A stretch of DNA of 64,000 nucleotides, taken from Oasisia sp. SBJ-2009. Lineage: Eukaryota; Annelida; Polychaeta; Sabellida; Siboglinidae. Positions 1 to 10,986 of the stretch are shown one piece after another. The stretch is from assembly GCA_964017155.1 (NCBI GenBank), contig OZ024857.1, forward strand, positions 2,413,701-2,477,700, in the 5' to 3' direction. The position numbers and the translations under genes were made by a program. How positions within the stretch are numbered: position 1 is the first letter of the stretch; each line of letters starts with the position of its first letter. The notes under the pieces were generated by a model. The model was not told where the DNA came from. It worked only from the letters and a program-made list of their open reading frames with translations, and did no database searches.

Positions 1-137
1 TTCGATGACAGCGTTCGTTATAAACCCAATTTGAAAATTTCATCAAAGTCTGAATTACTGAAGTTTGACATAATGACAATGTAAATAATTACAACGGAGC
101 TAAAAAAAAAACACCAACCACATCATCGAGCCGCACG
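1..137. other. Intergenic or WAC-intron sequence at left edge
   Basis: AT-rich sequence with no exon I can support. It may be the 3' part of an intron of the WAC homologue whose later exons begin at 4988, because that gene's first half is missing from the window. Confidence 0.5.
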
Positions 138-141
138 TTAA

Positions 142-1177
142 CCCTGCAGGTGACCAAGAATAATCCTCTGTAGCATACTGTTCCAATAAAAATCATAACT
201 TCGCTAATATTGGTCATAAAAATATGATGCATCATTTTAACGCTAAACGGTTGCTTTATTATAATAAAATTATAATATATGTAGAACAAATGAAAATCAT
301 GCGGATATTTGTATTTGAAATTGAACTAAAAAAAACACCCATTTCATCCTGCTGCCAGAAAATGATCGTGTGGACGAATATACTTCATCATTTAGACAAA
401 TGTAGATTCATATATTAGCTGTGAAATAAAACAAAAATGAAACAAATCCGTTGAGAACTATGATATTTATGACTTTTTCCGACATAAACATACGTTGATT
501 CAAGGCGGCCGATTGCGGCCGCGCTCGTTACCGTTGCAACCCACGCGTCCGGTCGGAGAAATGTCGCGCTGCTAATTTGGTGAATTGTCACCCCAAAAAC
601 GCCTCCAAAGTCAATCAAACTACGTGAACTAATATAATAACCTTGTTTATGAATACTGTCAAGCATTTTGTCAAAATATCAACGCAGAAACTTGAGATAA
701 TCCAAATGAAAGTTGCGAAGCGGATAAACATTTGTTTACCGCGCCGCCATTTTGTCTTCAACTTTGGCTTCGCATGGTCAATGATGCTACATTTGAAATC
801 ACGGTTCTGATTGGCTGAATGGACTGAACCCACGTGGTTTATTTTTGGCAGATTGGCCACTCACAGAGCTTTCTTTTGATACCGAATGTGTGGGGGTGTC
901 GACTTTATGAATGGATGCGTAAATTCATTCATCTGGACATAGTAAAATCTCCCAAATATGGGCAGCAACTGTATCACATGCTTTTTAAACTCGACTGCAA
1001 AGAATCTGTCACTGAATCTACGCAATGAAAAATATACATGATCTAGAAAAATCTGTCAGCTATCCAATGATACAAAATTTTCGCGTGTCATGGAAATTCG
1101 TGTGTGATGGAAATGAAAATTGTTATAACAGAGGCAGGTGCATTTGGGCCAATTTTCGGCCCTGGTCACCTGCAGGG
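142..1177. mobile_element. piggyBac-like MITE, TTAA-flanked, 15-bp perfect TIRs
   Basis: The segment begins CCCTGCAGGTGACCA at 142-156 and ends with the exact reverse complement at 1163-1177. It is flanked on both sides by TTAA (138-141 and 1178-1181). A TTAA target duplication with TIRs starting CCC is typical of piggyBac elements (family knowledge). The 1,036-bp interior has no open frame resembling a transposase, so this is a non-autonomous copy. The interior holds a NotI-like GCGGCCGC palindrome near 513-520 and short shadow ORFs only. It could also belong to another TTAA-targeting group such as Kolobok, but the CCC start fits piggyBac better. Confidence 0.8.
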
Positions 1178-1181
1178 TTAA

Positions 1182-3178
1182 TATTTGTTCATAACAAAAT
1201 AGGCCGCTCAAAAATTAGCATTTAATCATACAAATCGTTGGCAGACAGTTTGTGTGTTCTTCCATGTTTTTCATCCCTGCAGCAAATGTTATAATTTAAT
1301 CTTATTGGCTGAAAATATATTCACTGCGTGACGATCATGACAAGCAGTACAGTAAATGGAGTTCAACTACAAAACCGCATGGCAATTGATGCTATAAAGC
1401 CACGGAAATAGCCTGCATTACAAAATGTTGATGGTTGCCAATGAAACTTCAAAATTATTACGTGCAAACTGCTGAAATAAATTGCCATTATTTTATGACA
1501 CAATATTGTGGTATGCAGTTTAAATGTGCCTCTGTACTTGGGTTGATTTGGGCGTTAGGTAGTTTCGGGCGTTCTGACCACAAGAGGTTTAAAGCATGCA
1601 ATGCAGTCAACTGGATATTCAAAAGAAAATTTATGAGTCGGTAAACATTTTTATTTTCATAGCAGGAGTAGACTTTGTTATGCCCACTAGTGGATTATTA
1701 TGTGACTATATTATACCTAACTTTTAATTGTTAGGCAACATGAACGGTATGGTAGATTTGTTCAAGTTTAACAGATAAATAGCTTTTGTTGCTAACTTCG
1801 AAGAAGAAGCCACGGACTTAATATTCACAACATTTTAAAAGCCTTCACTATACCAAAGTATTTTTAATTTGTTAATTTGGCTAGCGGGAGCCCAATGTAA
1901 GCCAATTTAAAAATAAAACTTTATAATATATCATGAATTTTAAATTGTGTGTAGTGTGCAGCTAAACAATTTCAATGTTATAAGTCACCGGCATGTTGTG
2001 TGTTTTACTCCCTGAACATGAGTAAAACATTGTGTTCCTGTGCACATTACAACAGATATGTACAACAGTGAATTATTGTCGTCTACATACAATTTTGACA
2101 TCACAACTTGATTGAATCAAATTTTTTTGATTTAAAAAATACCACCCTCACATGTACACCTTTTTGCACTTAGTCATAAGCTGGTGTATAATGTAGATGT
2201 ATTGATGGACATTATTTTGAATTTTGTTCTTTAGATTTTATCGGATTACATTTTATATAATTACCAGCTTACAAGTTTACAAGGGGGGGGGGACATACTG
2301 CAAATTGTCTGTTTACCCACAATTGGACTGGAAAAAGCTGCAACAACAATCTGCCACTTCTGGTAGTTCAGCCCAAATAAAAATTATAATCTGCTGTACA
2401 TACTGTATTCATTTTATCAAGCATATACTATGCCTAATAATTATTTAAGAAGTGAAAATAGATCAAATGTGCATTCTGATAAGCGTCACCCATTCAATCA
2501 CTGTTTGGTTCCCAAAGATGATTTCAATGTGCCACATTTGGTGGTGATACGTACCTGCTACTACCAACAAACAAGGCAAGAAATCATACCATGTACATTT
2601 CTAACAGGCTATGCAAGCCAAACATTACACGTACAGAAAACTAGTAGTACCGGAGGTAGTGAAAGAGGCAAATAGAGTGTTGTGTAGATCTACAATACAA
2701 CTGACACAGAGGCTGGCTATGCAGTATGCATGCATACACTACACAGTACAACCATTTCATCATACTTGATTATGCATCCAGATGTGACAATGAGCAAAAT
2801 GTTTCTACAGTACTACAGTTTGGTAATTTAGGTGGACTTTAGATCATCACTGAGCTTTGTGTCAAGTGTGACCATGGCAGGGTTGGTACGTTTTTCCCAC
2901 CCTGGTAAATACCATCTTGTTAAAAACCCTCAAATAGTGATAAATACCAGACAACCTGGAAAAACTCTGAAAAGGATTAAATTTGACTAATTTTTGCAAT
3001 ACAAGTTACTGTACCATCACCATAGTGATACATGTGTAAATATACACAAGTACTGGTTGTTTTTGAACAATCATAATTATAGTAAGACTGAAAACAACGA
3101 TACTAGGTTGGTACCACTAAATATTACATTCTAAAATAATATTTTCAAAATAATATATTCAATTCACTATGTGAATTC
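1182..3178. other. AT-rich noncoding sequence, nothing recognised
   Basis: No exon with a recognisable product and acceptable splice sites was seen. A run of nine G occurs near 2283. Around 2876-2975 a short stretch with repeated 'taaataccat' and 'ccctggtaaa' words resembles a degraded MITE. Confidence 0.5.
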
Positions 3179-3378
3179 NNNNNNNNNNNNNNNNNNNNNN
3201 NNNNNNNNNNNNNNNNNNNNNNNNNNNNNNNNNNNNNNNNNNNNNNNNNNNNNNNNNNNNNNNNNNNNNNNNNNNNNNNNNNNNNNNNNNNNNNNNNNNN
3301 NNNNNNNNNNNNNNNNNNNNNNNNNNNNNNNNNNNNNNNNNNNNNNNNNNNNNNNNNNNNNNNNNNNNNNNNNNNNNN
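3179..3378. other. Assembly gap of 200 N
   Basis: Exactly 200 ambiguous bases, probably a placeholder of arbitrary size. It abuts an (AG)n array on its right side, so the gap most likely broke in that array. Its true length cannot be read from the sequence. Confidence 0.98.

Positions 3379-3410
<32 letters not shown>
3379..3410. repeat. (AG)n microsatellite next to the gap
   Basis: Sixteen perfect AG units directly follow the N run. The array probably continues into the gap. Confidence 0.95.
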
Positions 3411-3412
<2 letters not shown>

Positions 3413-3979
3413 GGATCCATATTGATGGGCATTCTTTCAATATATATTGGATGGATTAAATGTGTGATTGCGCCATGGGTAATCTATGCCATGCACCACA
3501 GGGCTTACGGTGGGTGATAAAAGGGTACCATGCTTATTTAAGTACACATTGATGAGTAAGGGGAATCCATGAATAAGAAGGATAACATGTGGAAATATCT
3601 TCATAATTATTTTAATATAACTTGATAATTATATCCTTTTGTGATTTTGTCTTAGCTTCTGATAATATATGTTGAAGATAATTATTTTGCCTTTTAATTT
3701 GGGGACAACAGTGAACTTAGTAAAAACATAAAATGTGTGAACACTACAGATAAACTGGTAATTAATTTGAATATACTAGCAACACATGTATGCAGCACTG
3801 TTAGGATTGGTTAAGATTTAACGTCATTTTGAATAAAAATTCAAAGGCTATCTAATTGTGGTCTCAACCAGATATATATGTGTACCATCACTGTTTAATC
3901 ACACATTAAAAATGTTGCTAAGATGAGTCCTGCATTGTAGTCATTGGGCTTTCTTCATCTTGGCATCTTCAATTGTGCA

Positions 3980-4256
3980 AAACACTCACCCGTCATTTGG
4001 ACTGGTAAAAACGAATATGGACGGGTAGAAATGTGGGTGGATGTGTGAAATAATGAAGGAGCAAAAAGTCTTAAAATCCATAGATATTGTTAGTTATGGC
4101 TTGTAATTGAGTGCAAATGGTGTCATATGTGTTTGTAGCCCATTTCAGGTCATCAGGCACATTTGAAAGTTTGTAAACTAGCTTAACAGTTAACATCCAT
4201 GTGTCCACCAAAACATGTGTGACTGGCAGTAATTTTATCCTGCATAAAGCCCTGAT
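3980..4256 (-). mobile_element. GCTTTATG-TIR MITE, copy a
   Basis: This copy reads in the reverse direction relative to copies at 32421 and 53141. Shared blocks include the 'acccgtcatttggac' region, the 'atgaaggagcaaaaa' block, the 'catttcaggtcatcaggcaca' region and the 'cctgcataaagc' end. The left end is weakly preserved, so its boundary is approximate. It carries only shadow ORFs. Confidence 0.7.
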
Positions 4257-4263
4257 TGTAGTC

Positions 4264-4288
4264 ATTGTACCCTACCCTACCCTACCCT
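4264..4288. repeat. Short (TACCC)n array
   Basis: Four TACCC units lie between copies a and b of the MITE cluster. The unit is not the metazoan telomere TTAGGG/CCCTAA. Confidence 0.7.
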
Positions 4289-4348
4289 GATGGGTAGTAA
4301 ATTTAAAAGGTAAACTGCAGAACTTGCACAAATAATATGCCATGCATA

Positions 4349-4653
4349 GCTTTATCTAGAGACCCGTCCACCCGTCATTTGGACGGGAAAAAAGAATATG
4401 GACGGGTAGAAATATGGAGGGCGGGTTGTGGACGGGCAAAAAAATGAAGGAGCAAAAAAAGGTCTTCTAAAACCATAGATACTGTTACTTATGCCTTGAA
4501 AGTGAGTGTAAACGGTGTTAAATGTGTGTTTGTAGCCCCATTTCAGGTCATCAGGCACAATTTGATGAAAGTTTATAAACTACCTTAACAGTTAACATCA
4601 ATGTGTTCACCAAAACATGTGACTGGCAATAATTTGATCCTGCATAAAGCCCT
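4349..4653 (-). mobile_element. GCTTTATG-TIR MITE, copy b
   Basis: A fuller copy of the same family. It begins 'gctttatctagagacc' and ends 'gatcctgcataaagcc', so the termini are inverted versions of each other. Its interior has the acggg-rich block, the 'gaaggagcaaaaaa' block and the 'catttcaggtcatcaggcac' block. The word 'atgccatgcatag' occurs on both sides and may be a target duplication or a junction with copy c. Confidence 0.75.
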
Positions 4654-4667
4654 GATGCCATGCATAG

Positions 4668-4896
4668 CTTTATGTAGACTCGTCCACCCATCATTTGGAT
4701 GGGTAAACCAGGTCTGGACGGATATCACTGGACGGGTAAACAATTCTTCAAAAAGTATATGCCTTGAAAATGGGTGTCACACATGTGTTTCATTTGAAGT
4801 CATGAAACGCATCTCAATGGGCTTGTATGTATAATGTTCATGTGTCAACCAAAAAATGTGTGACTGGTCACTGGCAAAACTTTATCTTGCATAAAT
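4668..4896 (-). mobile_element. GCTTTATG-TIR MITE, copy c (diverged)
   Basis: It follows copy b almost directly. It starts 'gctttatgtagactcgtc' and ends near 'cttgcataaatccctg'. The interior is shortened and diverged. Copies a, b and c form a head-to-tail cluster just upstream of the first visible WAC exon (4988). Confidence 0.65.
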
Positions 4897-4987
4897 CCCT
4901 GATGCCAGATGGCACATGTAAGTCACATAATGCAAGAGCGATCTGTCTACTTGTCAACAAGCTCAATCACTCCTGCAATTATTTCAG

Positions 4988-5296
4988 ATTTACGGCAAAT
5001 GGAGGACATGGACATCTCTCCAGGCAGTACGCCGACAGAGGAGTCGATGATGGAACAACGGTGTGCCTCCCTCGGTCAAACACCCTCCTACCTCAGTCAC
5101 ACGCCCTCACATCATAGGCACCCCATCATCACCAGGATGCCGTCAGTGTCACCACACACGCCTGCGTCATCAGCGGCGTCAGCGTCAGTCACACCAACCA
5201 GCATGGCGATGTTACAGTCAATATCACAATCTAACGACAAGTCGTCGTCCGTGTCACAGCTGATGCAGAAAAACAATCAACAAATCACACAACAAG
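4988..5296 (+). CDS. WAC: WAC exon: Ser/Thr/Pro-rich linker
   Basis: The acceptor is 'ttatttcag' and the donor 'caag|gttggt'. The exon enters and leaves with one base of a split codon. It encodes about 103 residues rich in S, T, P, H and M, including 'PSHHRHPIITRMPSVSPHTP' and a run of S/A/T. This low-complexity disordered linker fits the middle of WAC. Because the first codon is split, at least one more exon lies upstream. Confidence 0.85.
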
Positions 5297-8200
5297 GTTG
5301 GTTTGCTTTTTATTATAAACGTAATGCTCTAGCTGATGAAGCAGTGATTTGATTTTTTAACGGCACAAGTTTAATCATCGCCGCAAATACTAGTCATACT
5401 ACCTTGTTGCATCGTGATGTGATCATCGTGTTCAAAGTTCAGTTCTTTCGAAACCGCATAGCAAATGGCTGCAATGATAAACTATGTTGTCCCTGACTTT
5501 GAATTTGCAAAATATAAATACATTTCACATTGATTGCAAAAAGAATGAAATGATGCCTTTGGTACTTGCATTCTGCTGTAATTGTACTCGACAGTGGAAT
5601 AGTAGCACACGATTGGATACCGCCTGTGGTCTTGTCTAACTATGCATAAAGTTACTTCATTGTTGTATGATAACGGTTAAATGCAATTTGCAATGGTGGC
5701 ATATAACATGGAAGTAGTTGATTTTTTTTCTGTGTAACGCTTATCTATTAAGGATTCTCTCAGCAAGACACAGTCATGTGTTGTGTTGTTGTTTTGCCTC
5801 TAATCCTACTGGAACAAGTTGAAGTATTGATTACTTGTGCTTAGTTAGTAAAATATAGCCCACTTTCTGCTATTAAATGTTTTTGCATAGGAAAATAATT
5901 ATGTGAAAGATGTAATGGAATTTCACAAAATTGAAAATTGCATTTTGTTCTCTACAGCTATTGAAACACTACAGAAACTGCAGCAAGCCTTGCTAGCACA
6001 GCAGCAACAACAACAGCAGCGACAGCTACAGCAGCTGTTGCTGCAGCAGATCCAGCAGCAACAACAGCAGCTACAACAGAACCTAAATGGTTAGTGTTTT
6101 TGTTCGACTGAATTATGTCATATTGCAGTTGCTTTCTCAACCCTTACCTAGTAAATGTGGAGGTAGAACCTAACCACTGAATAAGAGGAATTTTAGAGGA
6201 AGCTTTGTAAATTACCATGCCCAAGCCACCTGGCAAACAGAAGAAGTAGAGATATTCTGAAAGTGTAATCTAACAAATTATTGTGAATGCATGTATCAGG
6301 GTCCGTATGAGGCCTTGAAAGTCTTGAAAAGCCATGAATTTGATTGGACCAAAATCAAGGCCTTGAAATCCTTGAATTTTACAAAGTATTCTTGAAAAAT
6401 CTTGAATTTAATTGTGGTCAATAAAATATTGTTTTGACTCAATTGTAGTGATGGATAACAGCCAGGAAAGGAAAAACCCATGCACAAAAATAACTTGTGC
6501 ACTTGTGCAATCAGCATTTCATTGTGGTCGGCGCCATTGTTTTCTTAGTTGAATAAACAATTTAATGTTAAAATTTAAAATTTATATTTATTTTTCAAAT
6601 AGCCTTGAATTTCAAATGTCCAGATGTGTATGGACCTTGATTAAACATTGTATGTTTGTGACAGCTGATAGTAAATCGCCCGAGTCTGACGGCACGCCCC
6701 TACAGTCGCCCGACATTGACCATGCGCCCGCGGGCAACGTGTGCATGAGTCACAAGCTGGACGACGAGTGGTCACGGGACAGTCCTCACTCGGAACACAG
6801 TAGCAAGTCTGCCAGGTGAGACATTTGCTCTAGCGGGGCGACCGTTGGTTCCATTCCACTACAGTCACACCGCCATGATTTTCTTCAACGAGTATCTTCG
6901 CTAGTGATCTTTTTTGTCTCCTTTACTCCCTCATGGGGTGAGGGGACACGTCATGTAGTCTCTTCCAGTCTTGTTGTGGTCCTCTGTCATTCTCCACCAC
7001 TCTCAGCTGTTCATCATTTCAAGTTCTATCTAGGCATTGTCTCTGCATTGTATTGTTCTTCTTCCAGTATGCCCCCCACTCTTCTGTTCAAAGTAAATAA
7101 AATATCATGGGTGATATGGTTGTAATCATGTTATACAACGGTGAATAACAACCGCAGCAAAGTAATATTATATTTAAAGAATGGCAAGGTTGTCATGTTA
7201 TCTCTTAACTGGTTGCTTTTTTCACATTAACAAAAACACTTCTCTTATTATGCAAATATAACAATCGTACATAATGTAACTTAAAATAATAGATTTCTAA
7301 TTAAAAAAATTGTGTCCCATACTACTATCTAAATGGGATAAAAGATATCTGCCAGTTAGAGTAGATAATCGGTAGCGTCCATGCATATTTTAACAAGTTA
7401 CATGATGATGTACTCATTGTTTCAGACGGGACAGTCCAACGCAGGGCCACATGTCTATTAGCACCATGCTGTCAGCGTCTCATCGGAAACCTGACACCGT
7501 AGAATTGACGCCGTCGCTCGCTAACTACTATGATAGCAAATTAACTGGTCATGTGACTGGCTGGCCAGGGGACCAAGTTGAGAAACAGGTATGGTCGCTT
7601 GCTGTCTTGATTCTGTTTCTAGTAATAAGTGGAGATATAATGAACTTGGGTGATGAGATGAGACGAGAAATGAATCACAATAGTTTGGTATAATTATTTC
7701 TTAATTTTTTGGTGAATAAAGACAGACTTGGAATTGTAGGAATGTTATTAAATTTCCTTAGAACAGTAGATGATTCTTTCATTGCTAGAATTGAAACAAA
7801 AGAAGGTATGACACTTGTGTAAAGCAGTCACCAACATGATAGCATTTTGAGCTCTAGTTTCTGATAGAACTTACAAATGTTCTTCTGTTTTGCTCATATG
7901 CAAGATGAGGTCCATATTTACTGGATAGCTTTTGCTGTACTTATTAGAATACTTAAAATGTGTGTTGCAGTGATCTTACCCATAGACACTGACTCCCCAA
8001 AGATCTTGTTTCATGCTGTCTTTGGTCTTCTTCTTTTCTGTTACGCTCTTCTTTATTGTACTGTAATCAAGGGTGTATTGAGTTGATTGAAATGTTGACT
8101 TGTTGGCTTTGGTGAGTGGAGCTATTGACTGAGGTGTGTCCATTGCAGGCTGACCGGCTGTGTGAAGAGGCACACAATGTGTCCAGTGACCGGTGCATGT

Positions 8201-9136
8201 GGGTGTCCAGCGAACTGAAGAGGGCACGGTCACTAGTGCGGATAGCAGAGATACAGTCAACGTTACATGAACAGAGGTGTGTGCACTTCTGTGAACATAC
8301 ATTAGAAATAGCAAACTTATTGATAACGTTTGTTGTTATAACTTTGGCGGTTCCAGGTGGCTATTAAGATGTTGAATGTAAATGAATGTAAAGAAATTCT
8401 TGACTGGTTTTGCTGCAGTAGTGTAGGAATTGAATGATGTACAACAACTGTTGCAAGACATCAGGTTATAAGTATCACAAACGTGTACACAAATGTAGTT
8501 GAGTTGTCTTCTGACATGATCTTGGGGAAATAGCTTTCAATAATGTGGTTGTTGTTGAATGCATATAGGCAACAATTGTAAACCAACTAGCAAAATTATG
8601 CCTGCATCTGAATTACCCACCAGGTGGCATCACAGTATACAGTCAGTCATAAATGCAACAGATGGCACCACTACATGCTAATGCATTTTGTTGCTTTGGA
8701 TAAACCATAATAGGCAGCAGAGCTAGATATTCAGCTGATATGAATATTAGTTATATTTTGTCGTAGGTGTTCCACTGAAAGATGAATGAGGCTACTATTG
8801 ACCTAGCTGTTGCTGCCTGTACCTCTAAACACTGCAGTTAACTTAACAACTGTGTCACAAATCAGTGCAGATGAATGAAACACTCTCTGATGATGTAAAC
8901 TCTGTCCTTGTAGTTGTATAAAAAATTTAAAACTAGCTCTGCAACATTTCTGGTTGTTGTTATTTAGGACTGAACTAACATTGGATCTGTACGAAGCAAG
9001 ACAAGAAATGTTTGCTTCCTGGACACAAACTTCTGACCTTGTGTGTTTCAGGGTGCTGTTCATCCAGCAACAGATTAAAGAGCTGGAGAGCCTGCGTAGT
9101 CCGAACACGTTCATGACGGCACAGCCAGACACGTAG
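4988..9136 (+). CDS. WAC: WAC homologue, C-terminal half (6 exons, 5' end outside window)
   Basis: WW domain-containing adaptor with coiled coil. In vertebrates WAC is nuclear, reads the RNA polymerase II CTD through its WW domain, and recruits RNF20/RNF40 through its C-terminal coiled coil to ubiquitinate histone H2B; roles in autophagy and mitosis are also known. Visible exons are 4988-5296, 5958-6089, 6665-6815, 7426-7588, 8149-8276 and 9052-9136, all with GT/AG borders and matching phases, giving about 322 residues (human WAC is about 650). The match rests on the last three exons: 'TPSLANYYD', 'HVTGWPGDQVEKQ', 'RLCEEAHN', 'LVRIAEIQSTLHEQR', 'LFIQQQIKELESL' and the short tail 'NTFM', the conserved WAC C-terminus. 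The N-terminus and WW domain are not here. Within about 12.6 kb the next gene on the same strand starts. Confidence 0.92.
5958..6089 (+). CDS. WAC: WAC exon: glutamine-rich segment
   Basis: The acceptor is 'ctctacag' and the donor 'aatg|gttagt'. It encodes 'IETLQKLQQALL' followed by about 30 residues that are mostly Gln with scattered Leu, Arg and Ile. The Gln codons mix CAG and CAA, so the tract is not a pure CAG expansion. The Leu spacing suggests a helical or coiled-coil Q-rich stretch. The frame joins both neighbours cleanly (phase 1 to phase 1). Confidence 0.88.
6298..6650. mobile_element. MITE-like repeat in WAC intron ('ccttgaaa' family)
   Basis: The segment opens 'ggtccgtatgaggccttgaa' and closes 'tgtatggaccttgatt', which are loosely inverted. 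Between them are many copies of 'ccttgaa(t/a)tt' words in both orientations. It ends about 15 bp before the acceptor of the exon at 6665. Boundaries are approximate. Confidence 0.55.
6665..6815 (+). CDS. WAC: WAC exon: acidic Ser/Pro segment
   Basis: The acceptor is 'tgtgacag' and the donor 'ccag|gtgaga'. It enters in phase 1 and leaves in phase 2. It encodes about 50 residues such as 'SKSPESDGTPLQSPDIDH' and 'DEWSRDSPHSEHSSK', with several SP sites that could be proline-directed phosphosites (inference). Confidence 0.85.
6816..7425 (+). other. WAC: WAC intron, nothing else recognised
   Basis: It runs from the GTGAGA donor to the 'ttgtttcag' acceptor. It is T-rich and has no exon or repeat I recognise. 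Confidence 0.7.
7426..7588 (+). CDS. WAC: WAC exon: conserved C-terminal region, part 1
   Basis: The acceptor is 'ttgtttcag' and the donor 'aacag|gtatgg'. It encodes about 54 residues ending 'LTPSLANYYDSKLTGHVTGW' and then PGDQVEKQ. This is the start of the conserved WAC C-terminal block, where human WAC has TPSLA...HVQGWPADHAEKQ. It leaves in phase 0. Confidence 0.92.
8149..8276 (+). CDS. WAC: WAC exon: C-terminal coiled coil, part 1
   Basis: The acceptor is 'cattgcag' and the donor 'cagag|gtgtgt'. It encodes 'ADRLCEEAHN' through 'RSLVRIAEIQSTLHEQ'. The helix-forming pattern matches the WAC coiled coil that binds RNF20/RNF40. It enters in phase 0 and leaves in phase 2. Confidence 0.93.
8277..9051 (+). 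other. WAC: Last WAC intron, nothing else recognised
   Basis: The intron is about 775 bp with a good 'gtgtgtttcag' acceptor. No repeat or RNA gene was seen in it. An ORF on the opposite strand is a shadow of the following exon. Confidence 0.7.
9052..9136 (+). CDS. WAC: WAC terminal exon with stop codon
   Basis: It encodes 'VLFIQQQIKELESLRSPNTF' and a tail ending in TAG at 9134-9136. In human WAC the protein ends shortly after the NSFM motif. Here the motif NTFM is followed by six extra residues (TAQPDT). The coiled coil therefore spans the junction of the last two exons. Confidence 0.93.
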
Positions 9137-9202
9137 CGGAACAACACTGGGCCATGCGTGTCGAAGAACTCGAGCCACCGGCACATGTGATGTGATGCTC
9201 CG

Positions 9203-9315
9203 CCTGGAGCGACGTCACTGCTCTACCTGGAGCGACGTCACTGCTCTACCTGGAGCAACGTCACTGCTCTACCTGGAGCGACGTCACTGCTCTACCTGGA
9301 GCGACGTCACTGCCA
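9203..9315. repeat. 23-bp tandem repeat in the WAC 3' UTR (about 5 copies)
   Basis: The unit is 'cctggagcgacgtcactgct' plus 'cta', starting at 9203, 9226, 9249, 9272 and 9295. One unit carries 'gcaacgtcac' instead of 'gcgacgtcac'. Each unit contains GACGTCAC, seven of eight bases of a CRE palindrome on the other strand. Confidence 0.95.
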
Positions 9316-10980
9316 ACACAGTGCCGCAGTTGAAGAACCCACCTACTGTGAGAGTAGAGAGCTCCAGCGCCAACAAGACCAGGCTGCATCGAGCAGGTGT
9401 GATACACTGGGTCATCGGGTGCCTGTCCAAATTTAGCGATGATTTCCGCTTCGGCTTGCGGTCGAATTTTGCTGTCGCTTCGCGTGGGACTTGCGACACC
9501 AGTGCAGCGGGCGCGTATTGTTGTAACACTGGACTGACTTTGATGTCGTCGTCCTAAGTCGCTTGTGATAGAAGAACCGTGACGACAGACGGGCCGCGAT
9601 GTGTTTGGTGTCATGTACGGTATACGCAGCAGTATCATTGTGTTTGCCACGCGTGCGTACGTACGGACGATGCTCGGACGTTATGAGAGCACAGAGTGGA
9701 CGTAGATACACCACAAGCGTATTTGATGTGTCGATCAGTGGTTAGCACGAGAGAACGTCTCGGTGTCTGCCCTGACAAGTTGCATGACGTGTGACACAAA
9801 CTGTGACAGTTGGCGATGCCTGTCACCGTCGTACATGGTTTGGTGACCGTGTCTTACGAGTGACGGGCGCAGACATGAGTCCGCAGATGACGTGGCTACC
9901 TGGGGCTCCAAGTTCCTTTCTTTAAAGCCATTGTGACACGAGATATATTGTATACAATTTGCAATGGCTACAGCTGTACATAGTCGCAGAATACACCCTG
10001 TAGGTCTGAATGCAATGACGGTGGCGCGCCCACCTGGACAGAGTGCACACCGACGGACGACAATTCGTAAACTGGCGGACAAACCCGTGGTTATGTTGTT
10101 GGCCGAAACATAATGTGTTATTTATGTATGGAGACCTGTTTTATGTAGAGATGTGCTTTAGATGGATCTGCATATTTTAGCATCATTTATGTTTTGGTTG
10201 GTTTTCGGCGGTGGCGTATGCCGCAACCACCCACCAGTTATCACGGTGTAACCTATTTTTATCTGTTCTTTTCTTCTTGTGTTTTAAGCCTGAAGGGGAG
10301 TTGCTTGTGACATTGTACCAGTGTTCTCTCACTCAGTGAGATGTACGCACTACAAAACGTTAGTCTCGACCACAAACGCCGTACTGCCATCAAAAATCGG
10401 CACATTTGGCACTTAGTGCCAATCGCTGTTGGTAAAAGATGGCAGAAGCTGGTTTTGCAATGTAGATGGCTGAAATCATGACTGTTTGGAGTGTTACTGG
10501 TTTCTGGCTTTTCACAATACATGTAGATTAATTTGCTAGAATCCTGCAATTTCAGTGAGTTTGTGACAGATGCTGCTGTTTGATGACAGTAGAAGTGACC
10601 AAATGACAAACGTTCTAGACATGTTTGTTTCACATGGTAGCTGACATTTGCCTTTTGCCTGCACAGAGTGGGGAAAAAACATAGTGTTTAGTGTCCATGA
10701 AGTAAAGCACAGTTGTTGTATTCCTGATGCAGCGCATGGCTTCAAACATCTCACTAGATCACGGTAGTTCTACGAAATCACAATGCTATTTGAGATAAAT
10801 TGTATTTAAAAAAATCAATATTTATAGTTATGTGTTAAATGGTGTTGACGTCTAAATTAACCTGCATACACCTGCATTGATGCTGTGAAAAGAGACTTCT
10901 CCACAGTTCCGCATCTTGGTTGACTATTTTATTTTCGTTTCGCAAAGAAACCCCCGTTTAAAATGTGAAGTAGCATAAAC

Positions 10981-10986
10981 AATAAA
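10981..10986 (+). promoter_or_regulatory. Possible polyadenylation signal AATAAA
   Basis: A canonical hexamer downstream of the WAC stop. It is only a candidate because such hexamers are frequent in AT-rich DNA. Confidence 0.3.

Noticed and set aside
4264..4288. TACCC array as an interstitial telomere
   Set aside because: The unit is not TTAGGG/CCCTAA and there are only four copies.
9192..9650. ORFs of 121 and 129 codons after the WAC stop
   Set aside because: They overlap on opposite strands, depend on the 23-bp repeat, and show no domain.
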